DNA of 64,000 nt, taken from positions 1 to 64,000 of the forward strand of contig JAEUKE010000200.1 in NCBI GenBank assembly GCA_016794345.1, written 5' to 3'. This DNA comes from Myxococcales bacterium (GTDB lineage Bacteria; Myxococcota_A; Polyangia; Polyangiales; Polyangiaceae). Shown here in pieces: positions 38,267-46,448 of this stretch. The notes beneath the pieces were generated by a model. The model saw only the letters and a program-made list of their open reading frames with translations, was not told the DNA's origin and did not search any database. Positions within the stretch are counted from its first letter, which is position 1; each line of letters opens with the position of its first letter. The position numbers and the translations under genes were made by a program.

Positions 38267-40635
38267 CGGCGATCGCGCAGCGCGCGCTCGAGCTCCCCGA
38301 TGCTCGCCGGCTTGGCGAAATGTTGGTGGAAGCCCGCCTCGCGTGCACGCCGCCGCGTGTCTTCGCTCGCGTACCCCGAGAGCGCGATGAGGTAGCTCGA
38401 CGCGAGCTCGGGCATTTCGCGAATGGCACGGGCGACCGCATAGCCGTCGAGCTCACCCGGCAGCCCGAGATCGGAGATCACCACCTCGGGCAGGAACTCC
38501 CGCGCCATCTCGACGGCGGAGACACCCTCGTAGGCGACCCTGACGTCGTGCCCTTGCAGCTCGAGCAGGCTCCCCAACATCTCGGCGGCGTCCGCGTTGT
38601 CCTCCACCAGGAGGATGCGAAGCGGCTCCCCCCGCGGGACGCGAGCACCGTTCAGCGGAGCCTCCAACTGGCGCGATCGGCTCAGCGGAAGCCGCAGCGT
38701 GAAGGTCGAGCCCAGCCCCCGACCTTCGCTGCGCGCTGCGACTCCACCACCATGAAGCTCGGCCAGGCCTTTTGTGAGAGCCAGACCCAAGCCTAACCCC
38801 CCCTTGGATCGAGCGATGTCCTGCTCACCCTGGCTGAACGGGTCGAACAGCCGCGACAGAAGGAGCGGATCGATCCCGACACCGGAGTCGGTCACGCTCA
38901 CCAAGGCGAGGCCGTCGGCGTCGTTGCGTTGGACCCGAACCTCCACGCGGCCCCCCGGCTCGGTGAACCGAATGGCGTTGTGGAGGAGGTTGCCGACCAT
39001 CTGGCCGAGCCGCACGGGGTCCCCCTCGACCCAGACCGGCGAGCCGGCCGTCTCGATGGACAGAGTGAGCCCCGCAGCCTCGACGCCGGGCCGGTAGTCC
39101 TCCGCCATCTGGCGGGCGACGGCGGAGACGTCACACGGGCCCTTCTTGAGGGCCAGCTTCCCACGAGAGATCCGCGAGACGTCGAGGAGGTCGTCGATCA
39201 GCCTCGCCATGTGGCTCACCTGCCTATCGATCGCGTCCCGGGCCCGCGAGATACGCGGCTCGTCCGGTGCCAACCGACGCAGGATCTCGACGGCGGTACG
39301 GACGGGCGCGAGCGGATTGCGCAGCTCGTGGGCGAGGATCGCGATGAACTCGTCTTTCCGTCTGTCGGCCTCGCGGAGCGCCTGCTCTGCGTCTCGTTGC
39401 GCGGTGATGTCGGTGTTGGTTCCGAACCAGCTCACCACCCGTCCGGACTCGTCGCAGAGCGGGAAGGCGCGTGACAAGAACCACCGGTACTCGCCGTCCC
39501 AGCGGCGGAGCGGGAACGTGTCCTCCCACGGCTCCCCCAATACGAGGTGCCGCCTGAACTTCTCGAGCACGCGCGCGAGGTGCTCCGGGTGATGCACCTT
39601 CTGCCACCCCCACCCCTTCATCTCCTCCAGCGTCGTCCCGGTGAACTCGTACCAGCGCCGGTTGTACCAATGGATGTACCCGGTCTCGTCCGTCATCCAC
39701 GCGAGCTGAGCGATGTTGTCCGCGAGCGCGCGGAAGAGCGACTCGCTCTCCCGGAGCGCGGTCTCCGCCGCGACCAGCGCAGAGACGTTCATCTGGGCAA
39801 CCACCGCGCCCGTGATGTTGCCCTCGGCGTCGCGAACGGGCGCGCCGCTGTTCAACATCGTCCGGCGAGTCCCCGGCTTGTCGAATGGCTCGATCGAGAC
39901 GACGTCGTCCCGGACCGTCTCCCCCCGGAGAGCCCGGGACATCGCCCATTCGTGCGGCTCTAGCAGGCGACCATGCCGCGACGACTGGTCCGCCCACCAG
40001 CCCTTCCACTCGCGGTAGGCTTCCACGTTCTCCGAAAATGGCGCCGGCCCCCAGAGCAGCTCGTTCGCGTGGTTGAACCGGAGGAGCCTCCCGCTCACGT
40101 CGGCGACGATGATGCCGGCGGGAGCCGCCTCGAGGACCGCGTCGAGCAGCTGTCGCTCTTGCTTGGCGCGGCGGGCGGCCTCCTGAGCACGTCGCTCGCT
40201 CTCCCGCAGCTCCTCCTCGGCGCGCACCCGCTCGGTGATGTCGACCGCGGTCGGGATGAGGTGGGAGACCCGGCCGGCGGCGTCCCGGAGCGGCGAGACC
40301 TGGAAGTCGATCGTCATCCGCGTGTCGTCCCTCATCCGGACGACGGCGTCGTACCGGACGACCTCACCAGCCGCTGCGCGCCCGCACGCATCGCGCAAGC
40401 GCTCGCGGACATCCTCCGCGTAGCTCCACCAATAACAGTCCCAGAACTTCTTGCCCCGGACCTCCTCGATCTCGATCCCTGCCGCCTCGAGGGGAGCGCG
40501 GTTGGCGTCGATCAACGTTCCGTCCACACCGAGGACGCCCACGAACGCGAACAGGCTGTTCATGATGCGGAGCGCGAACGCCTCACCCGAGAGCGCCCCC
40601 TCATTCGCGAGCCGATTCGTGTCGTCGTTGCCCAT
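38239..40635 (-). CDS. Multi-PAS hybrid sensor histidine kinase with receiver domain
   Basis: About 798 residues from the ATG at 40635 (MGNDDTNRLANEG); a GTG at 40656 would add seven. Three PAS/PAC units precede the kinase: about residues 25-140 (VGVLGVDGTLIDANRAPLEA), 160-290 (APAGIIVADVSGRLLRFNHA) and 300-425 (AQLAWMTDETGYIHWYNRRW). The kinase core has FIAILAHELRNPLAPVRTAV (phospho-His), NLLHNAIRF (N box), SVTDSGVGIDP and GGLGLGLALTKGL (G boxes). A C-terminal receiver has ILLVEDNADAAEMLG and VVISDLGLPGELDG with the Asp. No membrane segment is seen, so sensing is cytosolic. No dedicated partner regulator adjoins it. Confidence 0.93.
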   Translation of the reverse strand: MGNDDTNRLANEGALSGEAFALRIMNSLFAFVGVLGVDGTLIDANRAPLEAAGIEIEEVRGKKFWDCYWWSYAEDVRERLRDACGRAAAGEVVRYDAVVRMRDDTRMTIDFQVSPLRDAAGRVSHLIPTAVDITERVRAEEELRESERRAQEAARRAKQERQLLDAVLEAAPAGIIVADVSGRLLRFNHANELLWGPAPFSENVEAYREWKGWWADQSSRHGRLLEPHEWAMSRALRGETVRDDVVSIEPFDKPGTRRTMLNSGAPVRDAEGNITGAVVAQMNVSALVAAETALRESESLFRALADNIAQLAWMTDETGYIHWYNRRWYEFTGTTLEEMKGWGWQKVHHPEHLARVLEKFRRHLVLGEPWEDTFPLRRWDGEYRWFLSRAFPLCDESGRVVSWFGTNTDITAQRDAEQALREADRRKDEFIAILAHELRNPLAPVRTAVEILRRLAPDEPRISRARDAIDRQVSHMARLIDDLLDVSRISRGKLALKKGPCDVSAVARQMAEDYRPGVEAAGLTLSIETAGSPVWVEGDPVRLGQMVGNLLHNAIRFTEPGGRVEVRVQRNDADGLALVSVTDSGVGIDPLLLSRLFDPFSQGEQDIARSKGGLGLGLALTKGLAELHGGGVAARSEGRGLGSTFTLRLPLSRSRQLEAPLNGARVPRGEPLRILLVEDNADAAEMLGSLLELQGHDVRVAYEGVSAVEMAREFLPEVVISDLGLPGELDGYAVARAIREMPELASSYLIALSGYASEDTRRRAREAGFHQHFAKPASIGELERALRDRRQGAPGSPA

Positions 40636-40867
40636 CTGGAATCCCAACCGCCGCACCGCCCGCCCCGGCGTTCGCGTGCCATCCTACCACCACACCGGCG
40701 ATGAACACGGAATCCCTGTTTCGGGCACATGGCGAGGCAGATCGCCCCAGGACGCGACCATAACGCACGGTGCCCGGCGCTCCCTGCGAAGGGACGAGCA
40801 ACCGCGGCTGGGAGGCCTGCGTCGTGCATCGGCCGCCGGCCGGATCACCAGAACGAGTGCGCAAACC

Positions 40868-41587
40868 GTGCACGTCGGCCCCATTGAAGATATTCGAACG
40901 AGCGCCCGAGGACCGTGCCTGATCGTCGCGGCCCCCGCGGACGACGAGGTGATCGGCGCGAGCTCGGTGCTCATGAGGCGCCCGGACGTGCTCGTCGTGC
41001 ACGTCACGACCGGCGCCCCGCGTGACCGCGGCTTGTGGCCCTCCGACGCACCAGAGGGTCTCGGGGCGTACGCCGGGTTGCGCCGCCGCGAGGCCGAGCA
41101 AGCGCCCTCGATCGCGGGCCTCGAACCGGAGCGGATCCTCACGCTCGGCCTCGTGCGATTCCGGATTGCCCCCGTGTACGACTACGCGAGGCCGCCACTC
41201 CGAGGGGTGCTCCACTACGAGTCGCTCGGCTGGCCGATGCGTGGGCTGCAATGGTGCGAGCTCGCGGTCGCGGCCGCCCGAGAGCTGAGCCTGCCTCCTT
41301 TCCCCTTCGTAACCCCCGCCCTGCCAGACCGAGGCGACATGCCCTTGACCGTGCTCAACGTCGCCTTCCCTTTTGCCCCGGTCGGCCCGGACTCGGTCGG
41401 CGGCGCGGAGCAGATCGTGAGCGCGCTCGACGCCGCGCTCCTTCGCGCCGGTCACCGGTCCATCGACCTCGCGTGCGACGGCTCGACGGCAGCGGGCGAC
41501 GGCGAGCCGTACAAGTACCTCTGGGGCGCGCGCGACCTCGAGCACGTCTGCGCGGCAGGGCTGCGGACCGGGCCGCCGCCAGGCTGA
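40868..41587 (+). pseudogene. Mosaic of PIG-L deacetylase and family 4 glycosyltransferase fragments
   Basis: One open frame of about 240 codons joins pieces of different proteins. Residues about 18-75 (CLIVAAPADDEVIGASSVLM, then GAYAGLRRREAEQA) match the start of a PIG-L/LmbE deacetylase, with A-P-A-D-D-E in place of the usual H-P-D-D-E. The middle (GVLHYESLGWPMRGLQWCEL) is unassigned. From about residue 158, MPLTVLNVAFPFAPVGPDSV and GGAEQIVSALDAALLRAGHR match the N-terminus of a glycosyltransferase, which is cut after about 60 residues. Neither catalytic domain is complete. Deletions between once-separate genes are the simplest reading. The frame may still be translated from the GTG at 40868. 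Confidence 0.55.
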
Positions 41588-41591
41588 GCGC

Positions 41592-42842
41592 TCAGCCTTC
41601 ACGCAGCATGACCGGGACGCTGAGGGCGTTCACGTCCGTCGGGCCCTGCTGGACGCGCGCATACAAGCCTGCCGGCGCGCCGGCGACCAGGAAGACGCCG
41701 AGGTTCGTCGTCCGGCCCTTGTGGTCGAGCAGCGCGTCGAAGTACCGCTGGGCGATCCACCGCCCCTTTCGGGCGTGCGCGAGCGTGGCCTCCCACTCTT
41801 CTTGCTTCGCGAAGCGGCCGACGACGACCTCGTCTCCTTCCGCGCCGTAGTCACTCTTGAGCACCCAGTCCTCCCGGGTGGCGCGGAGCAGCTCGGGGTG
41901 AATGGTCTCGAGGCGGGAGGTGACCGGGACGAGGCTGCGGATGGTGTCCTGGGCTGGAATGGAGAAGCGGTGAACGTGCTCCCAGAAAAACGCCATCATG
42001 CGCTTGTTCTGGGCGACCACGGCGCCGAACGGGTTGATCGTCACCGTCTTGCGACCGGCCTGCGCCCCGAACGCGACGACCAGCGGCGCTTGCAGCGGCG
42101 CCGTGTCCGCGAGCTCCTCGTCGGACCAGGCGCTCGCGCGCTCGCTCCACCAATCCGTCTTGTAGTGGCGGAGCATGACGCTCACCGGCTCGTCGAAGAG
42201 CCGGACCGTGGGGTCCGCTTCTCCCAGAGAGCGGAGGTTGTAGGGCGAGCCGAGCGCGACGGTGTACCCAGCCGATTCCAACCAGCGCTTGTAGACGCGC
42301 ACGAGGGAGAGGTCCTCGGTGAACTCCGTGGGGTAGACGATCCCGGCAGTGCGCGGCGAGTCCTTCCCGACGAAGGCCTCTCGCATCGCCGTGACCATTC
42401 GAACGAACCGCTCTTCGAGCGACTCGTTCGGATCGAGGAGCGACGCGTCGTGTTTCTTCGAGAGCTTCCCGAGCACCACCGCCTCTGCCTCCCCGGTGGG
42501 TGTGTCACAGTTGAGCTCCGCCATCGCGAGGCCGTCGTCCGTCCGGAAGAGGTCCACCCGGGCGATGCCGTGCCACATGGGGAAAGACGCGGCGAACATA
42601 GCCTTCTGGACCGGTGTCAGCCCGAAGAAGTCGTCGAGCAGCGCGGGCTCGTCCCCGATGATCCGGATGGCCTCGTCGTAGACCTCACCGACGGCGCTCG
42701 CGGCCTCGGCGAGCGCTCGCGCCTCCGCCATCGTCAGGACGATCGGCTCCTCCTCGAATCGGGGCGCGCCGTCGAGCCAAGGGTCCGTGATCAGCCCGCT
42801 CCGGAGCAGATCTTTGGCGAGGTCTTCGTAGGGGCGCGTCAC
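41592..42842 (-). CDS. Glutathionylspermidine synthase family (ATP-grasp-like) protein
   Basis: 416 residues. GSP_synth family markers: MWHGIARVDLFRTDDGLAMA, ELNCDTPTGEAEA near residue 108, TINPFGAVVAQNKRMMAFFW near 275, WVLKSDYGAEGDEVVVGRF near 325 and GRWIAQRYFDALLD near 358. In E. coli the true enzyme joins glutathione and spermidine; short homologs such as YgiC and YjfC have uncertain substrates. It overlaps the DUF350 gene by four bases (ATGA), the same association found with yjfL and yjfC in enterobacteria. I expect an ATP-dependent ligase of unknown substrate linked to an envelope function. Confidence 0.88.
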   Translation of the reverse strand: MTRPYEDLAKDLLRSGLITDPWLDGAPRFEEEPIVLTMAEARALAEAASAVGEVYDEAIRIIGDEPALLDDFFGLTPVQKAMFAASFPMWHGIARVDLFRTDDGLAMAELNCDTPTGEAEAVVLGKLSKKHDASLLDPNESLEERFVRMVTAMREAFVGKDSPRTAGIVYPTEFTEDLSLVRVYKRWLESAGYTVALGSPYNLRSLGEADPTVRLFDEPVSVMLRHYKTDWWSERASAWSDEELADTAPLQAPLVVAFGAQAGRKTVTINPFGAVVAQNKRMMAFFWEHVHRFSIPAQDTIRSLVPVTSRLETIHPELLRATREDWVLKSDYGAEGDEVVVGRFAKQEEWEATLAHARKGRWIAQRYFDALLDHKGRTTNLGVFLVAGAPAGLYARVQQGPTDVNALSVPVMLREG

Positions 42843-43696
42843 GCGAGCAGAGCGAGGGCGAGAGCAGCCCCGAGGTAGGTCGTCGCCTCGAGAGCAGCGA
42901 CGCCGATGTTCCTGTCACGCCCGACTGCCTCGTCCAGATCGCCGCCGCGCACCGTGGGCCGGCCGCCGAGGAGCACCCCCTGCACGAGGACCTGTCGGAC
43001 GGGGATGAGCCCCAGCGCGATCGCGGCGATCGTCGCGAACCCTACGAGCGAGCTCGACCAATCGACGAAGTCGCCTTCGAGAGCGCGCGCGACGACGACG
43101 GCGGTGGCGATCGACGCCCCGCCGTAGCTGAGCGCCGCGGCGAGGTTCTCTCCCTCGATCTGCTCGGTGTCGTCGTACGTCGTGAGAAAACGAAACACCG
43201 TCACCATCATCTGGTGAGAGAGCACGGCGAGCGCGAAGAAGGCGAGCGACAGGACGAGCCCGCGCAGGTCAGCGCCGGCCATCGCCCGCGACGTGAGCAA
43301 CCCCATTGCCACGTAGTGGGCTGCTGCGGCGGTACCAGCCGCGACGTTGCCACGCACGAGCGCGCCGGTCAGCCGCCTCTTCATGAGGACGCGCAGCCCG
43401 AATACCCCGGCGAGCTCCAAGAGAGCCAGCCCGAGGAGGCCGAACGCTGCGCTCCACGCGAGATCCGCGGCCAGGTCTTCCCCGTGCACGCAGTTCCGGG
43501 TGACCGCCGCTCCGACCAGGAAGACAGCGAGCACGTCGCCGACCTCGCGCAGCGCAAACGCGCGGTTTTCTCCGAGGAGCTCGGCGCGGAGCGAGCTCTT
43601 CGGCGACACGATGCGCTGCAGGAGGCGGTGGGCCAAGAGCAACACCAGCACCGTGCCCGAGCCGAATGCGGCGACGTACGCGGTGCTCGGTCCCAT
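42839..43696 (-). CDS. DUF350 family membrane protein
   Basis: 285 residues from the ATG at 43696 (MGPSTAYVAAFGSG); the frame extends upstream into a Cys-rich stretch that is probably not coding. About eight hydrophobic segments make two DUF350 repeats, with REVGDVLAVFLVGAAVTRN and GENLAAALSYGGASIATAVV as corresponding blocks, and GRDRNIGVAALEATTYLGAA at the end. DUF350 (YjfL) proteins are inner-membrane proteins of unknown function. It is coupled to the GSP-synthase-like gene and diverges from the 2OG-oxygenase-like operon 65 bases away. Confidence 0.85.
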   Translation of the reverse strand: MGPSTAYVAAFGSGTVLVLLLAHRLLQRIVSPKSSLRAELLGENRAFALREVGDVLAVFLVGAAVTRNCVHGEDLAADLAWSAAFGLLGLALLELAGVFGLRVLMKRRLTGALVRGNVAAGTAAAAHYVAMGLLTSRAMAGADLRGLVLSLAFFALAVLSHQMMVTVFRFLTTYDDTEQIEGENLAAALSYGGASIATAVVVARALEGDFVDWSSSLVGFATIAAIALGLIPVRQVLVQGVLLGGRPTVRGGDLDEAVGRDRNIGVAALEATTYLGAALALALLA

Positions 43697-43761
43697 CCGC
43701 GCGACCTTACCAGGATCGAGGCCCTTGTGGGCAGGCCGGCAAAGCGGGCATCCTCCCGTTC

Positions 43762-44592
43762 GTGCCCTCACCCGGCATCCGTGGCCTCTTCGGCAAGCCC
43801 TTCATCGACCTGGAGCCGTACCTGGACCTCTCCGAGCTCGACGCGATCCACGAGGAGATCTGCCTCGGGCTCGCCAGCGTCCCGGTCGACTACACCGGCG
43901 GGAGCCATCGCACGATGGGGATAGTCCCGCCTTCGCGCCCCGACGACGTGGGCGTGGACTACGGCGAGGTGATCCGATCGATGAGCGACGCTGCGTTCGA
44001 GACGTTCCGCTCGCTCTCGGACGTGCCGGAGCAGCTCGACCCCGCGAGGCGCGCCGATCTCACCTTCGGGGAAGAGCGCGCCGTACCCCTGTCGCGGCGG
44101 CAGATGCACTGGCTCAAGGTCCGCTTCGGAGTCTACTTCCCCTGGAAGGCCTACGTGGAGCTCATCCCCAACCGCCGGTGGGAGGAGAAGGCCTCGCCCG
44201 AGGGCAAGCAGTTCACCCGCCTGGCCCGCACGTTTTTCCCGAAGACGATCGCCTTCGTCGAGGGCCTGCCGTTCTCCCACATCGGCCGGTGCAACATCAT
44301 GGGGCTCGAGTCCTTCGACCACGGCACGGTGCACCGGGACGGCGAGCCCGAGGAGCAAGAGGCGCCGGACGAGTTCATCACCTTCGTCCCTGGCTCCAAC
44401 AAGCGCCTCTTCCTCTGGGACGACGTCACCCGAGCGCAACACTTCGTCGACGCCCGCGCCTACTGGTTCAACGACTTCGACTATCATGGTGTGGCGGCCG
44501 ACCCCCATTTTCGCTATTCCGTCCGGGTCGACGGCGTGTTCACGCCCGAGCTTCGCCAGCGCATCGCCGAGGACGCGAAGGGAGAAGACTGA
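43762..44592 (+). CDS. 2-oxoglutarate/Fe(II) oxygenase-like protein, paralog of 58968-59804
   Basis: 276 residues from a GTG (MPSPGIRGLFGKPFIDLEPY). Near residue 190, HGTVHRDGEPEEQ gives an H-x-D pair; a distal His and Arg occur in FNDFDYHGVAADPHFRYSVR near 240. This is the pattern of cupin-type Fe(II)/2-oxoglutarate oxygenases, such as the aspartyl hydroxylase-like group. VYFPWKAYVELIPNRRWEEK lies in the middle. It shares these blocks with the gene at 58968-59804, so the genome has at least two copies. It heads an operon with the genes at 44593 and 45876. The substrate is unknown. Confidence 0.72.
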   Translation: MPSPGIRGLFGKPFIDLEPYLDLSELDAIHEEICLGLASVPVDYTGGSHRTMGIVPPSRPDDVGVDYGEVIRSMSDAAFETFRSLSDVPEQLDPARRADLTFGEERAVPLSRRQMHWLKVRFGVYFPWKAYVELIPNRRWEEKASPEGKQFTRLARTFFPKTIAFVEGLPFSHIGRCNIMGLESFDHGTVHRDGEPEEQEAPDEFITFVPGSNKRLFLWDDVTRAQHFVDARAYWFNDFDYHGVAADPHFRYSVRVDGVFTPELRQRIAEDAKGED

Positions 44593-45876
44593 TTGAAGAA
44601 CCCGTTCGCGCGCGACAGCGAGGTCGACCAGCCCGGCATCATCGGAGCTCGCTGGTGGAACAAGTCCGTCGTCGAGTCTGCCGCCACGCAGGGCCGGCGC
44701 GTCGCGCTCGCCGTCCTCGCCGCGTCGGTGGCCGGCGTCGTCGGCCTCTGCACGCTCGGCATCGTCGGCGCGTCGTCCGTGTCGGACGACGACGAGAAGG
44801 AGGAGGCGCGGCAGTCGCTGAAGCTGCAGCAAGACTTCGGCTGGAACTTCGACGTCCCCAACCAGACCGTCGTGTACACCGACCTCGCCGCGCGCGACTT
44901 CGTCCGGTCGGCGCTCTCGACGCTCGTGGAGGACCTCGCGCCTGCGGGCGCCGACCTCCTGCCGTTCTACGTCCCGACACTCTTGCAGTCGCCGGAGGCG
45001 CTCCCCAAGGTCCAGCTCCCCGACGGCTCGAACGCGAGCATCCGTCCCATCGCCGAAGCCCTCCGGCCCATTCGCACCTCCTCGATGATCGAGTCCGAGG
45101 GGCGCGGCAAGGCGCTCGCCAAGCTCGTCTCGAGCGCCTCCCCTGCGGTCGCGCTCGTCGTCGACCTCGACGGCCCGGACGCGGTCGCGTTCGCGAGCGG
45201 GGCCGCGAGCCTCCTCGATCCGGTGTTCCTCTTCGACAACTGGCCGCACCCGAACGGCGTCGTGAAGGCGCACCTCGCGCTGGCGGCGGCCGTCTACCAC
45301 CAGCCGGACCTGCGCGCGGCGAAGGGAGCTCGCCCCGGGAAGTCGCCGCCCATGTTCGTCCTCGATCGAACGCGCCTCGCGACCTACACGGACAGCCCGA
45401 CGCAGTTCGACAATCGCTACACGGCCAAGCTCCCACCGGCGTCCGCCTTGCGCGCTCTCGGCGTGTCGCGCGTCCTCTACGTCGCGCCGCTCGGCGCTGC
45501 GACCGTGCACCTGGCCGATCTGGAGGCGAGCTTTGCCCAATACCGCGACGCCCAGATCGACGTCCGCGCCGTGATGGCAGAGGCCTTCGCCAAGACGGGC
45601 AGCAGCGAGGACTACCATTTCGGCGGCATGGTCGAGCGCGACGGCGCATTCCTGAGCCAATACGGCTGGGGCGCCACCGCGGTAGGAAGCGACACGACCA
45701 ATCCGCCGTTCAACGACAAGGGCAAGCGGTGGACGCCGCCGACCGCGCCGACCCCGGACCCGTCCCTCGCCACGATCGGCGTAACCACCGTCGCCGTCGC
45801 GCTCGCGACCGGCTACGTCCTGCGGCGGAGCGGCACGTGGAACCGTGCGCCGAGCGGAAGCTGGGGAGGGGGCTGA
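44593..45876 (+). CDS. Membrane-anchored protein of unknown function, DUF350/GSP-synthase locus
   Basis: 427 residues from a TTG directly after the upstream stop. A cytosolic N-terminus (GIIGARWWNKSVVESAATQG) precedes one membrane segment (VALAVLAASVAGVVGLCTLG). The large middle part contains FGWNFDVPNQTVVYTDLAAR, ALVVDLDGPDAVAFASGAA, DPVFLFDNWPHPNGVVKAHL and MFVLDRTRLATYTDSPTQFD. A second hydrophobic segment (TIGVTTVAVALATGYVLRRS) and a basic Gly-rich tail end it. I recognise no family. Similar proteins probably accompany GSP-synthase-like genes in myxobacteria, but I cannot verify that here. Confidence 0.75.
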   Translation: MKNPFARDSEVDQPGIIGARWWNKSVVESAATQGRRVALAVLAASVAGVVGLCTLGIVGASSVSDDDEKEEARQSLKLQQDFGWNFDVPNQTVVYTDLAARDFVRSALSTLVEDLAPAGADLLPFYVPTLLQSPEALPKVQLPDGSNASIRPIAEALRPIRTSSMIESEGRGKALAKLVSSASPAVALVVDLDGPDAVAFASGAASLLDPVFLFDNWPHPNGVVKAHLALAAAVYHQPDLRAAKGARPGKSPPMFVLDRTRLATYTDSPTQFDNRYTAKLPPASALRALGVSRVLYVAPLGAATVHLADLEASFAQYRDAQIDVRAVMAEAFAKTGSSEDYHFGGMVERDGAFLSQYGWGATAVGSDTTNPPFNDKGKRWTPPTAPTPDPSLATIGVTTVAVALATGYVLRRSGTWNRAPSGSWGGG

Positions 45877-46445
45877 TGGGCGCGCGATCGATCCTGGCGC
45901 TGGAGATGTGCTTGCACTTCGATCCCAGCGTGCAGTCCTACTTGCAGGGGCTCGTTCGGTCGTGCGGCGAGAAGATGAGCCTGCAGGACAAGTGGGCCGC
46001 CTACGATCAGGCCGCGCGTTGCCTGATGGGGAGCAGGCACCTCTGGGCGCGTGGCTGCTGGGACTTCTTCGACGACGACACCCGCGCCCGGAGCGACTTC
46101 AACATGTGGGTGCACGGGATGACGTCGCTCGAGGGCGCGCGCACGCAGCCGTCGGGGACCGGCGACCCGTACCGCGGCGGGGCGCGCTTCATGACCTTCA
46201 CCATGGCCGTGCTGCTCGTGACCGGCAGCGCGAGCGAGCGCAGCCTCGCCCACGTCTGCGACATCGCCGAGCCCTACCTCTGGCACGCGGCGACCTTCGA
46301 ACGCATCCTCCAGGGCCTGCGCTACCTGAACTTCGCCAGCGTCGAGGGCAGCACCGTCTACCTCATCCCGCGCGACCCCGACTACGCGCTCACCCAGGAA
46401 GATCTGGGACACCCCAAGTTCGAGTACCTCCGCCCGATCGTTTGA
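45876..46445 (+). CDS. Hypothetical protein, last gene of the 2OG-oxygenase-like operon
   Basis: 189 residues from the ATG at 45876, which shares one base with the upstream stop (TGATG). Blocks: LALEMCLHFDPSVQSYLQGL, DKWAAYDQAARCLMGSRHLW, CWDFFDDDTRARSDFNMWVH and CDIAEPYLWHAATFERILQG. There is no signal peptide or clear membrane helix; it is rich in aromatic and charged residues and may be a cytosolic soluble protein. No family is recognised. Its position as the third gene of a tight operon suggests it works with the membrane protein before it. Confidence 0.7.
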   Translation: MGARSILALEMCLHFDPSVQSYLQGLVRSCGEKMSLQDKWAAYDQAARCLMGSRHLWARGCWDFFDDDTRARSDFNMWVHGMTSLEGARTQPSGTGDPYRGGARFMTFTMAVLLVTGSASERSLAHVCDIAEPYLWHAATFERILQGLRYLNFASVEGSTVYLIPRDPDYALTQEDLGHPKFEYLRPIV

Positions 46446-46448
46446 GCT

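Noticed and set aside
43347..45875. Long plus-strand frame reading into the hypothetical gene at 45876
   Set aside because: Only its last 190 codons have natural protein composition; upstream it crosses two well-supported genes in another frame.
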